Numbered from the stretch's first letter, positions 1 to 7,413 are shown. The stretch: DNA of 10,564 nucleotides from Candidatus Omnitrophota bacterium (GCA_030631915.1 DAOVKF010000046.1:1-10564), one strand, 5' to 3'. The notes: a model not told the origin generated them from the sequence alone. Translations and numbers: made by a program.

Positions 1-1
1 A

Positions 2-454
2 ACCACGCAGATAACGAATAATACGGCTGTTGACGGAGTCCCGTCACTATATAACGGCGGCATAGCCTGGCATGGCGATGAGGATGGCGATTATGAGATC
101 TATTACGCGCGGCTGGCGTCGGCGTGGATAGGGGACGGGATAGACTCACTCGGCCTGGCAGGATACACAGAAGCGGATATGCTTGCACTCTCGGACCTGT
201 ACAGCGGCCAGACATCCGGTGAGGTAGGAGGCATGGACTGGACATACCTGGCAGGGGACCTTCCGGGAGATACAGGCGGGGAAGTGTATAACATAGGAGA
301 CTCCTGGGAATATGACGGTAAATACTACATCAAGCTTGGAAGCGGCCTTGAAGGATCCGGCGGAGGTGTGCCGGAGCTGCCGGCAGGCGCAATGCCGTTC
401 ATAGGCGCGCTGCTCAGCGCCGCGTGGATGCGTGGAAGGAAATTCAGGGCATAG
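2..454 (+). CDS. C-terminal fragment of a secreted/surface protein with a PD40/TolB-like repeat and PEP-CTERM-like tail
   Basis: The frame is open from base 2 to a TAG at 452-454, giving 150 residues; the start lies upstream of the window. Residues 1-34 read TNN..DGVPSLYNGGIAWHG followed by DEDGDYEIYY. This is the look of one blade of PD40/TolB-like beta-propeller repeats, in which an IAW segment is followed by a DG-[DN]-xEIY turn. Residues 35-120 are acidic, Gly-rich and Tyr/Trp-rich, as in extracellular domains, and I recognise no domain in them. The last 28 residues start VPELPAG, continue with a short hydrophobic stretch (about AMPFIGALLSAAW) and end in a basic cluster (RGRK), the three-part plan of PEP-CTERM-type sorting signals. 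I infer an exported, surface-anchored or processed protein. Its ligand or enzymatic role cannot be told from this fragment. No clear terminator follows the stop. Confidence 0.8.
   Translation, partial: TTQITNNTAVDGVPSLYNGGIAWHGDEDGDYEIYYARLASAWIGDGIDSLGLAGYTEADMLALSDLYSGQTSGEVGGMDWTYLAGDLPGDTGGEVYNIGDSWEYDGKYYIKLGSGLEGSGGGVPELPAGAMPFIGALLSAAWMRGRKFRA
368..451 (+). other. Putative PEP-CTERM-like C-terminal sorting signal (encoded)
   Basis: These codons give VPELPAG, then about 13 mostly hydrophobic residues, then MRGRKFRA at the extreme C terminus. PEP-CTERM-type signals have a Pro-Glu-containing motif, a membrane helix and a short Arg-rich end, and are processed by exosortase family proteases. 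The motif here is PEL rather than PEP and the helix is short, so this is a variant or a look-alike. No exosortase gene lies in the window. Confidence 0.5.
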
Positions 455-505
455 TCCGGAAAGGATAACGTTTTGGAGAGTTGTTCAGGATTTGGGATAT
501 GGGAC

Positions 506-559
506 TTGAGGGGAATGCTCCGGAGCAGGCGTAGCGCCTTGTAGCGGGAGCCCCTTGAA
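506..559. other. Structured intergenic inverted repeat upstream of the transporter promoter
   Basis: In the 196-nt gap, 511-513 (GGG) and 517-521 (GCTCC) can pair with 552-554 (CCC) and 547-551 (GGAGC), with a 3-nt AAT bulge. Weaker pairing extends outward (506-510 with 555-559, including one mismatch and one G-U). Inside lies a perfect 5-bp hairpin, AGGCG-TAG-CGCCT (527-539). The palindrome GCTCCGGAGC sits at 517-526 and a GTAGCG direct repeat at 531-536 and 541-546. No T-run follows, so it is not a typical intrinsic terminator. It could be a REP-like intergenic repeat, the end of the upstream mRNA, or a protein-binding site abutting the -35 box. Its function is unknown. Confidence 0.4.
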
Positions 560-565
560 TTCTCC

Positions 566-594
566 TTGACATGTCTACTGCTCCGTGCTACTTT
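566..594 (+). promoter_or_regulatory. Sigma70-type extended -10 promoter for the Na/Pi transporter gene
   Basis: A perfect -35 box TTGACA (566-571) is followed by a 17-bp spacer and TACTTT (589-594, 3 of 6 matches to TATAAT). A TG at 586-587, one base before the -10, makes it an extended -10 type. Transcription would begin near 600, leaving a leader of about 50 nt before the ATG at 651. The -35 begins 7 bp past the inverted repeat that ends at 559. The promoter probably also drives guaB3 and dnaE. Confidence 0.65.
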
Positions 595-650
595 ATGCCT
601 TATAAAATTCCCTCTAAAACTCATAGAAGACAACAGGATACAAGAAAAAC

Positions 651-2348
651 ATGTCGTTGAATTTGACTTTTTCCCTCATCGGTGGCCTGGGTCTTTTTTT
701 CCTTGGGATGCAGACCATGTCCGAGGGACTGAAGAATATAGCCGGTGAACGCCTCAAGGCGATCCTTCATCTGGTCACAAGGCTTCCCGTGATCGGGGTA
801 TTAATAGGCGCTGCCGTGACCTGTTTGATCCAGTCCTCGAGCGCGACCACTGTCATGGTGGTCGGATTTGTCAACGCGGGTCTTATCGTATTACGGCAGG
901 CAATAAGCGTCATAATGGGCGCGAACATAGGGACAACGGTTACCGCGTGGCTGGTGTCTTCCATGTCCGTTTTCAAGGTCACGCAGTACGCCCTTCCCGC
1001 CGTGGGCATAGGTTTTGCCGTCAAGATGTTCGGAAGGACCAAAAACGCCAGGTTCTGGGGACAGGTCCTCATGGGGTTTGGCCTGCTTTTCATGGGACTG
1101 GGTTTCATGAAAGACGCCTTCGGACCGTTGAAGAGCAGTCAGGCGGTTAAGGACATATTTGTCACCTTCAGTGAGAACCCTCTCCTCGGCGTTCTGGTGG
1201 GAATGGTCTTTACCATTGTTCTTCAGAGTTCGAGCGCTACCATAGCGATAGTCCAGATACTGGCTTTCAATGGTCTGATAAGTTTCGGAACAGCCATTCC
1301 TTTAATGCTCGGTGACAATATCGGGACCACTGTAACCGCGCAGCTTGCATCGATGGGAACGAATTTAACGGCAAGGCGCGCGGCCATGTCGCATACCCTG
1401 TTCAATGTCATCGGAGTGGCGTATATGTTGGTCTTTGTTTATACCGGCTGGTTTGAAAGGGGAATTGAAGCGATCATCCCCGGCAAGATCGGCATAAGTA
1501 ACATCATGTTCTATATAGCGGTTTCGCACAGCGTTTTTAACGTGGCCAATACACTGATCTTTCTCCCGTTTATCGGTCTTCTGGAAAAAGCGAGTGTGTG
1601 GCTTGTGCGGGGAAAGAAAGGCGCCATTGAGCCCGGACCGCAGTATCTTGAAAAACATCTGCTCGCGACGCCTCCGATAGCCATGGAACAGGCGCGCATG
1701 GAAACGGTCCGCATGGCGGGTCTGGCCTGCGCGTCTGTTTCAAACGCCGCGAAAAGTTTCCTTGAGAACGACCTGAACGCCCTCAAACCCGTGCCTGAGC
1801 TGGAAAATGCGGTAGATAACCTCCAGTCGGCGATAACGCAGTATCTGGTCGAGCTTTCCCAGAAAGACCTTTCAGGGGAAGTGTCCCGGCAACTGCCGGT
1901 GCTGATCCATAATGTCAACGATATCGAGAGGATCGGCGACCATTCCGAAAATATAGCCGAACTCGCGGAGCGCACAATGGAAGGGAAGCTCCCATTCACC
2001 GATGAAGCCATGAATGAACTGTCCTTGATGTGGAACGAACTCAACAGCATGATGATAGAGACCCAGGAGGCTTTAAAAAAGAATGATCCCCGGATAGCCG
2101 AAGGCGTGCTGGGAAGAGAGAATATCATAAATAATTATCAGGTGGAGCTTAAAGACGCTCACGTGAACAGGCTGAGCCGGAATATGTGCGATTTGAGGTC
2201 AGGGGTGGTGTTTCTGGATTTTGTCGATAACCTTGAAAAGATAGGCGACCACCTGACCAATATCGCGCAGGCCATTCTTGGCAGGATGCGGTGGAAAGGT
2301 GAAGAAGAAAAAAGTTTTGCGGTAGAGGCCGGGAAAGATTTCCCGTAA
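651..2348 (+). CDS. Na+/phosphate cotransporter family protein with C-terminal PhoU-like domain
   Basis: This 565-residue inner-membrane protein is expected to import phosphate with sodium (Na_Pi_cotrans, NptA/YjbB-like). The membrane part (about residues 5-315) is an internal duplication. QSSSAT occurs at 61-66 and 192-197, each followed by an Asn-Ile-Gly-Thr-Thr motif (GANIGTT 90-96, GDNIGTT 221-227), and H-x-x-F-N-V occurs at 248-253 and 293-298. QSSS motifs are the substrate and sodium site signature of this family. Residues about 345-550 are helical and PhoU-like, with two E-x-IGDH-x-x-NI motifs, a cytosolic tail common in bacterial members. The start at 651 places the first helix (LIGGLGLFFLGM) where the family has it. 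The ribosome site is weak (AGGA at 635-638, 12 nt away). A promoter lies at 566-594, and guaB3 starts 24 nt after the stop. Phosphate as substrate is inferred from the family; some relatives may export it. Confidence 0.93.
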   Translation: MSLNLTFSLIGGLGLFFLGMQTMSEGLKNIAGERLKAILHLVTRLPVIGVLIGAAVTCLIQSSSATTVMVVGFVNAGLIVLRQAISVIMGANIGTTVTAWLVSSMSVFKVTQYALPAVGIGFAVKMFGRTKNARFWGQVLMGFGLLFMGLGFMKDAFGPLKSSQAVKDIFVTFSENPLLGVLVGMVFTIVLQSSSATIAIVQILAFNGLISFGTAIPLMLGDNIGTTVTAQLASMGTNLTARRAAMSHTLFNVIGVAYMLVFVYTGWFERGIEAIIPGKIGISNIMFYIAVSHSVFNVANTLIFLPFIGLLEKASVWLVRGKKGAIEPGPQYLEKHLLATPPIAMEQARMETVRMAGLACASVSNAAKSFLENDLNALKPVPELENAVDNLQSAITQYLVELSQKDLSGEVSRQLPVLIHNVNDIERIGDHSENIAELAERTMEGKLPFTDEAMNELSLMWNELNSMMIETQEALKKNDPRIAEGVLGRENIINNYQVELKDAHVNRLSRNMCDLRSGVVFLDFVDNLEKIGDHLTNIAQAILGRMRWKGEEEKSFAVEAGKDFP

Positions 2349-2361
2349 TCAAGGATAAAAA

Positions 2362-2367
2362 AGGAGG
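2362..2367 (+). promoter_or_regulatory. Strong Shine-Dalgarno site of the guaB3-type gene
   Basis: AGGAGG lies 5 nt before the ATG at 2373. In-frame Met codons also occur at residues 3 and 7 (2379 and 2391). The 5-nt spacing favours 2373, with 2379 also possible. Confidence 0.75.
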
Positions 2368-2372
2368 GTAAG

Positions 2373-3536
2373 ATGGGCATGTGGGTCGGCATGGGGCGCA
2401 AAGCCAGGCGCAGTTACGGATTCGATGAGGTCGCGCTGGTCCCCGGAGAATCGACGATCGATCCCGCAGATGTTGACACTTCCTGTGAGATCGGCGGTAT
2501 AAAATTCCAGGTCCCGATCATGGCGTCCGCCATGGACGGCGTGGTTGACGTGAATTTCGCTATCGCGACCGGTAAACTGGGAGGTATCGCTGTTCTGCAT
2601 CTGGAAGGCGTGGCCACGCGTTACGATGATCCGGGACAAGCCATCGAGCGGATCATCGGGTGCGATGTAGACGAATCGACGAAAGTCATACAGGATGTCT
2701 ATTCCAGGCCCATCAAAAAAGAGCTTGTTGAGAAGAGAATAATGGAGATCAAGGCGGCGGACGTCACGGCTGTCGTAAGCTGTAATCCGCAGGTAGCGGA
2801 AGAATTCGGCCCGATCGCGCGCGACGCCGGATGTGATATATTCGCCGTGCAGTCCACGGTCATCAGCGTTAAGCATGAGGCGAGCGCATACAAGCCTCTG
2901 GACCTTTACAGATTTTGCCGGGAAATGAAGATCCCTGTGCTCCTGGGGAACTGCGTTGATTATAAAGTGGCTCTGACCCTTATGGGAACGGGTTGCGGGG
3001 GCATATTCGTCGGTATAGGCCCGGGCACGGCATGTACTTCCCGCGGCGTTCTCGGGATAGGGGTACCGCAGATAACGGCGACCTGCGATTGCGCGGCGGC
3101 AAGAGATTTTTACTGTAAAAAGACGGGGCAAAAGATTTTTATTATTACCGATGGGGGCATGGCTACGGGCGGCGATATATGCAAGGCTTTTGCGGCCGGC
3201 GCTGACGCCGTTATGCTGGGCAACGCTTTCGCGAGAAGTAAAGAATCCCCGGGCAGGGGGTACCACTGGGGGATGGCAATGCCCCATCCCTCGCTGCCGA
3301 GAGGGACGCGTATAAAGGTCGGTACGACCGGAAGCCTTGAAGAAATACTTTTCGGTCCGGCGCAGACCGATGACGGCACCCAGAATCTGGTCGGCGCCCT
3401 GGCAACAAGCATGGGTAATCTCGGGGCGCACAATATCTCTGAAATGCAGCTCGTCAGGATGATCATAGCGCCTTCGATCCAGACCGAGGGAAAGGTCTAT
3501 CAGACCGCGCAGAGAGTCGGCATGCGTAAGCGGTAA
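2373..3536 (+). CDS. guaB3: GuaB3-type IMP dehydrogenase/GMP reductase family protein
   Basis: This 387-residue cytosolic TIM-barrel enzyme belongs to the IMPDH/GMP reductase superfamily of purine metabolism. The active-site loop GIGPGTACTSR (215-224 region) carries the catalytic Cys221, which would form the thioimidate with the purine nucleotide. ITDGGMATGGDICK (258-271) is the phosphate-binding segment, and MASAMDGV (50-57) an early barrel strand. There is no CBS pair: the chain runs straight through, and the length (about 370-390) and the start GRKARRSYGFDEVALVP fit the GuaB3 subgroup better than canonical GuaB (about 490 residues with CBS). GuaB3 proteins are best known from Cyanobacteria, where IMPDH activity has been reported, and from Actinobacteria, where the role is unclear. 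Whether this one makes XMP or does something else is not decidable here. It lies 24 nt after the transporter gene and 27 nt before dnaE, so probably in the same transcript. Confidence 0.9.
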   Translation: MGMWVGMGRKARRSYGFDEVALVPGESTIDPADVDTSCEIGGIKFQVPIMASAMDGVVDVNFAIATGKLGGIAVLHLEGVATRYDDPGQAIERIIGCDVDESTKVIQDVYSRPIKKELVEKRIMEIKAADVTAVVSCNPQVAEEFGPIARDAGCDIFAVQSTVISVKHEASAYKPLDLYRFCREMKIPVLLGNCVDYKVALTLMGTGCGGIFVGIGPGTACTSRGVLGIGVPQITATCDCAAARDFYCKKTGQKIFIITDGGMATGGDICKAFAAGADAVMLGNAFARSKESPGRGYHWGMAMPHPSLPRGTRIKVGTTGSLEEILFGPAQTDDGTQNLVGALATSMGNLGAHNISEMQLVRMIIAPSIQTEGKVYQTAQRVGMRKR

Positions 3537-3563
3537 GACTTTCACACTATCCTTTTAAACATC

Positions 3564-6500
3564 ATGACAAAACCCGGATGCGACTTCATACATCTTCATG
3601 TCCACACACAATACAGCCTTCTTGACGGCGCATGCCGTGTGAAAGAGCTCTTGGACAAAGCAAAGGCTCATAATATGTCCGCCTGCGCTATTACCGATCA
3701 TGGGAACATGTTCGGGGCCATAGATTTCTACGAGCAGGCCATGGAGAGAGGCATCAGACCGATAATCGGGTCTGAAATATACGTAGCGCCGGGAAGCCGC
3801 TTTGACAAGACAAGCCACGGCATAAAGGGGGCGGGATTTCATCTTGTACTCCTGGCCCAGAACGCCGCGGGGTATAAGAACCTGATGGAGATCGTGTCAG
3901 TAGGGTTTCTCGAGGGGTTTTATTATAAACCCAGAGTGGATAAGGAGGTGCTTGCCCGCTGCTCCAGGGGGCTTGTCGCTCTGTCAGGGTGCCTTAAAGG
4001 GGAGATAGCGCATTACCTTTTGTCCGATCAGAGAAAACAGGCCCGTAAAGCCGCACTGGAATACGCTGATATTTTTGGAAAAGAGAATTTCTACCTGGAG
4101 CTCCAGGATAACCATCTTCCGGAACAACATGATCTGAACAGAGAGATGGTCAAACTGGCCCGTGAACTTGATCTCCAGCTGGTCGCGACAAATGACGTGC
4201 ATTATCTGCAAAAGAGCGACGCCAAGGCTCATGACGCGCTTTTATGCATTCAGACCCAGGCCATGCTCGATGATACCGACCGCCTGAAGTTCCAATCAGA
4301 CCAGTTGTATTTCAAGTCCCAGGAAGAAATGAAACACGCCTTCAGTGAATTCCCCGATGCCGTGGCCAATACCGTCAAGATAGCGGAAAAATGCCGGTTG
4401 GAGCTTGATTTCAATCAGGTGCATCTGCCCCGTTTCTACGCGCCGGACAACCGGGACAACGCGGCGTTCTTCAAGGAGCTTATAGACGAGGGTGTTCGGA
4501 AAAGGTACGCCGAAGTAACGGATGAGATAAAAAAGCGGGTGGAACATGAATTCCGGATAATAGAAAAAAGCGGGTATATAAGTTATTTTCTGATCGTCTG
4601 GGACCTTATCGCTTACGCGAAGAGGTCCCAGATCCCCGTGGGACCCGGAAGAGGTTCGGCCGCGGGCAGTATTATCTCTTACGCGTTAGGTATAACCGAT
4701 ATTGACCCGCTTAAATATGATCTGATATTTGAGCGGTTCCTTAATCCGGAAAGGGTGAGTATGCCGGATATTGATATAGATTTCTGTTTTGAAAGGAGAA
4801 ATGAGGTCATTGACTACGTGGTGAATAAATATTCGAAGGGAAAAGTGGCGCAGATAATCACTTTCGGGACAATGATGGCCAAAGGCGTTTTACGGGACGT
4901 CGGCCGCGTGATGGGTCTGCCTTACGCGGAAGTGGATAAGATCGCCAAGCTCGTCCCCAATGACACGGGCATAAGCCTGGAACAGGCCCTCGAAAGGGAG
5001 CCCGAGCTCAAGGATGCCTATGAAAGGGACCAGACCATCCGGGAACTTATCGATATGTCAAGACGTCTGGAGGGATTGAACAGGCACGCTTCGACACACG
5101 CGGCCGGGGTTGTCATATCCGATAAACCCCTGCAGGAGCGGATACCTCTGTACAAGACGTCTGACGGGCAGATCTCTACCGGTTATACCATGAAATCGCT
5201 TGAGAAAATAGGCATGTTGAAAATGGATTTTCTCGGCCTGAAGACGTTAACGGTGATAGATCAGACAGTAAAGATCGTAAAGCGTACCCGGGAGAAAGAT
5301 ATCGGGATAGAGAACATCGCACTGGATGACAGGCACACGTATGAGATCCTGTCCAGAGGGGAGACCGCCGGTGTGTTTCAACTGGAATCCGGCGGCATGA
5401 GGGATCTTTTACGCAAGACAAAACCGGAAAAGTTCGAGGACATTATCGCCATTTTAGCGCTTTATCGCCCGGGACCGCTGGGCAGCGGTATGGTCGATGA
5501 GTTCATAAAAAGAAAGAACGGAGAGATCGAGGTAAAGTATGACCACCCGGCCCTGGAGCCGATACTCAGGGAGACGTACGGGGTTATAGTGTATCAGGAG
5601 CAGGTGATGAAGATAGTCTCGGCCCTGGCGGGGTTCAATATGGCGGAAGGCGATAATGTAAGAAAGGTCATAGCGAAGAAAAAACCGGGGGCCATGGCGC
5701 AGCTCAAGGTCCGGTTTTTCGAGGGGACCGACAGGAATAAGGTCGACAGAAGAGTAGCCGAGAAGATATTCGACCAGATAGAGTATTTCGCGGGTTACGG
5801 GTTCAACAAGTCGCACAGCACCGGATACGCGATGATCAGCTACAGGACGGCATATCTCAAAGCCAATTACCCGGTCGAATTCATGACGGCGCTTCTTACG
5901 AGCGAGAGGAACAACATGGATAAGATCGCCGATTATATAGGCGAGTCGCTGCGTATGGGCATAGAGATCCTTCCCCCGGACATAAACGAGAGTTTCAGGG
6001 ATTTTACCGTTGTCGGTGAAGGCATCAGGTTCGGTCTGGTGGCGGTAAAGAACGCCGGGGCCGCCGCCGTGGAACACATTATCGAGATGCGGAGAAAATA
6101 CGGAAAGTTCGAGTCGCTGTACGATTTTGCGGAAAAGGTTGATCCCAGGAACGTCAATAAAAAGGTCCTGGAAAGCCTGATCAAGTGCGGCGCTTTTGAT
6201 TCCACGGGCATATACAGGTCCCAGGCGATAGCGATCGTTGACAGGGTGTTGGAGATGGCGCAGAAAGCTCAGAAGGACAGGCGTAACGGCCAGCTGTCCT
6301 TTTTTGACGACGGCCAGGCGATAGAGACGTTCAAGGAGAATTTTCAGGATATCCCGAATATCCCGGAATGGACGGAACATGAACTACTGGCCAGTGAAAA
6401 AGAGATGCTCGGGTTTTATATATCGAAACATCCTCTGGCGAAGTTCGAGAAACTCTTGAACGCCTATTCCAGCTGCAAGATATCCGAACTGGCCGATCTT

Positions 6501-7016
6501 TCCGACGGCCAGCGGGTACTGGTCGGCGGGCTTATCAACAGGGTCCGCGTTACCGTGACGAGAAAGAAGGGCGAGAAGATGGCCATAGCCCGGCTCGAGG
6601 ATCTTGATAATTTTGTTGAAGTGCTTGTTTTTCCGCGCGCGTTCCAGAAATCCCCGGGCCTGTTGAAGGAAGATACACTGGTTTATATCGATGGACGGCT
6701 GAACCTTCGCGAGGAAGAACCCAAGATAGTGGCCGAAGACATCATACCGCTGGAAAAAGTGAAAGAGCTGTTCACCAGATCCGTTGTCCTGAAACTGTCG
6801 AGCACCGGACTTGAGGAAAAGGCGATGAAGGGGATAAAAAAGATCATACAGAAGCACAAGGGAAATATACCTGTCTTTATCGAGCTTCTCTCTCCTGAAA
6901 AACGCAGGGTCAGGCTGTCAACGGATAAAAGTCTGTCAGTGGTTCCGACCGATGGTCTTCTCAGTGATATGGAAACATTGATAGGCCTGGGGAATGTGAA
7001 GTTTGTCACGAAATAG
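3564..7016 (+). CDS. dnaE: DNA polymerase III alpha subunit (DnaE1 type)
   Basis: This 1150-residue replicative polymerase (E. coli: 1160) extends DNA in the replisome. An N-terminal PHP domain (8-290) starts IHLHVHTQYSLLDG. The Pol III palm/thumb follows, with GPGRGSAAGS (360-369), PDIDIDF (401-407, catalytic Asp402 and Asp404) and KMDFLGL (third catalytic Asp555). Fingers span about 570-790, a helix-hairpin-helix region about 795-880, and a clamp-binding motif QLSFF is at 910-914. An OB domain (about 983-1065) and a C-terminal domain complete it. PHP metal ligands His12, His14, Asp21, His46, Glu71, His93, Cys143, Asp211 and His213 all look present, unlike E. coli DnaE. The start is fixed by homology (the PHP motif begins at residue 8), yet no Shine-Dalgarno sequence precedes it (leader TATCCTTTTAAACATC), so translation may depend on guaB3 upstream. 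No strong terminator follows; a new promoter starts 20 nt after the stop. Confidence 0.98.
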   Translation: MTKPGCDFIHLHVHTQYSLLDGACRVKELLDKAKAHNMSACAITDHGNMFGAIDFYEQAMERGIRPIIGSEIYVAPGSRFDKTSHGIKGAGFHLVLLAQNAAGYKNLMEIVSVGFLEGFYYKPRVDKEVLARCSRGLVALSGCLKGEIAHYLLSDQRKQARKAALEYADIFGKENFYLELQDNHLPEQHDLNREMVKLARELDLQLVATNDVHYLQKSDAKAHDALLCIQTQAMLDDTDRLKFQSDQLYFKSQEEMKHAFSEFPDAVANTVKIAEKCRLELDFNQVHLPRFYAPDNRDNAAFFKELIDEGVRKRYAEVTDEIKKRVEHEFRIIEKSGYISYFLIVWDLIAYAKRSQIPVGPGRGSAAGSIISYALGITDIDPLKYDLIFERFLNPERVSMPDIDIDFCFERRNEVIDYVVNKYSKGKVAQIITFGTMMAKGVLRDVGRVMGLPYAEVDKIAKLVPNDTGISLEQALEREPELKDAYERDQTIRELIDMSRRLEGLNRHASTHAAGVVISDKPLQERIPLYKTSDGQISTGYTMKSLEKIGMLKMDFLGLKTLTVIDQTVKIVKRTREKDIGIENIALDDRHTYEILSRGETAGVFQLESGGMRDLLRKTKPEKFEDIIAILALYRPGPLGSGMVDEFIKRKNGEIEVKYDHPALEPILRETYGVIVYQEQVMKIVSALAGFNMAEGDNVRKVIAKKKPGAMAQLKVRFFEGTDRNKVDRRVAEKIFDQIEYFAGYGFNKSHSTGYAMISYRTAYLKANYPVEFMTALLTSERNNMDKIADYIGESLRMGIEILPPDINESFRDFTVVGEGIRFGLVAVKNAGAAAVEHIIEMRRKYGKFESLYDFAEKVDPRNVNKKVLESLIKCGAFDSTGIYRSQAIAIVDRVLEMAQKAQKDRRNGQLSFFDDGQAIETFKENFQDIPNIPEWTEHELLASEKEMLGFYISKHPLAKFEKLLNAYSSCKISELADLSDGQRVLVGGLINRVRVTVTRKKGEKMAIARLEDLDNFVEVLVFPRAFQKSPGLLKEDTLVYIDGRLNLREEEPKIVAEDIIPLEKVKELFTRSVVLKLSSTGLEEKAMKGIKKIIQKHKGNIPVFIELLSPEKRRVRLSTDKSLSVVPTDGLLSDMETLIGLGNVKFVTK

Positions 7017-7035
7017 TTCGAGTCCCAAACTGCTA

Positions 7036-7064
7036 TTGACATGATCCGTAACCCGTGTTAGCAT
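7036..7064 (+). promoter_or_regulatory. Sigma70-type extended -10 promoter for the HU-hisS-aspS operon
   Basis: A perfect TTGACA (7036-7041), a 17-bp spacer and TAGCAT (7059-7064, 4 of 6 matches) are present, with TG at 7056-7057 giving an extended -10. CATAAT at 7062-7067 is an alternative -10, but the spacer would be 20 bp. The predicted start near 7071 leaves a leader of about 60 nt. The site lies just after the dnaE stop, so hisS and aspS need not depend on dnaE transcription. Confidence 0.65.
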
Positions 7065-7131
7065 AATGGCTTATACGTGCGGTTAAAAGGTATCGGGACG
7101 AAGCGGTAAAAAAAGAAAGGAGGAAGGGTTT

Positions 7132-7413
7132 ATGACAAAGAAAGAGATCATATTAAGGATCTCCGAAGAAACGGGATTAAAACAGATCCATGTCAAGGAG
7201 GTCGTGCAGCGGACTTTTGATCTGATCGTTGAAAGGCTTTCCGCCGGAGAGAAGATCGAACTCAGGAACTTCGGCATTTTGAAGGTCAAAACGCGTAAAG
7301 GCAGGATGGGACGGAACCCAAGGACCGGTGACAGCGTTTCTATCCCGGACAAAAAGGTGGTCAGGTTCAAGCCGGGCATGAGGATGAAAATGGACGTGAA
7401 AAAAAATGTCTAA
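7132..7413 (+). CDS. HU/IHF family nucleoid DNA-binding protein
   Basis: This 93-residue protein has the full length of a bacterial HU/IHF subunit (about 90). Residues 1-40 form the two-helix dimer platform (MTKKEIILRISEETGL). ELRNFGIL (43-50) is the conserved turn before the arms, with the RNFG wording often seen in IHF. GRNPRTG (60-66) is the arm tip carrying the DNA-intercalating Pro63, and VVRFKPG (76-82) returns to the body. It should bend and compact DNA as a dimer. HU versus IHF cannot be settled from one chain. A strong AAAGGAGG (7116-7123) sits 8 nt before the ATG. The stop overlaps the hisS start by 8 nt, so translation of hisS probably follows from it. Confidence 0.96.
   Translation: MTKKEIILRISEETGLKQIHVKEVVQRTFDLIVERLSAGEKIELRNFGILKVKTRKGRMGRNPRTGDSVSIPDKKVVRFKPGMRMKMDVKKNV

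Noticed and set aside
30..53. TTGACG and TATATA near the window start
   Set aside because: The spacing is only about 12 bp and the site is inside coding sequence.
455..480. Weak stem TCCGGAA/TTTTGGA after the first gene as its terminator
   Set aside because: The pairing needs two adjacent G-U pairs and there is no T-tract after it.
1511..2128. A 205-residue minus-strand open frame opposite the PhoU-like part of the transporter
   Set aside because: The translation is Ser/Phe-rich shadow sequence with no family resemblance; the + strand frame has clear PhoU motifs.
2473..2503. TTGACA followed by TATAAA inside the guaB3-type gene
   Set aside because: The spacer is 19 bp, there is no extended -10, and the site lies about 100 bp inside a conserved coding region pointing at no new gene; likely chance.
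3481..3506. Alternating AGACC/GGTCT/AGACC segments that could form two exclusive hairpins near the guaB3 end
   Set aside because: They lie in coding sequence, the repeats arise from two Gln-Thr codon pairs, and the stems are only 5 bp; I see no reason to call an attenuator.
2349..3545. A 398-residue open frame on the minus strand covering all of the guaB3-type gene
   Set aside because: It is a shadow of a clearly conserved gene: low-complexity, Arg/His-rich translation with no recognisable domain and no own promoter or ribosome site seen.
5454..6380. A 308-residue minus-strand open frame inside dnaE
   Set aside because: It lies wholly opposite conserved polymerase finger and HhH sequence, has no recognisable motif, and is explained by the codon usage of dnaE.
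7001..7030. Possible hairpin around the dnaE stop (GTTTG/CAAAC outer, CGAA/TTCG inner) as a terminator
   Set aside because: The stems are short and interrupted, GC-poor, and no T-run follows. TTCGAGTCC here also resembles a tRNA T-loop, but no acceptor or anticodon arms surround it.
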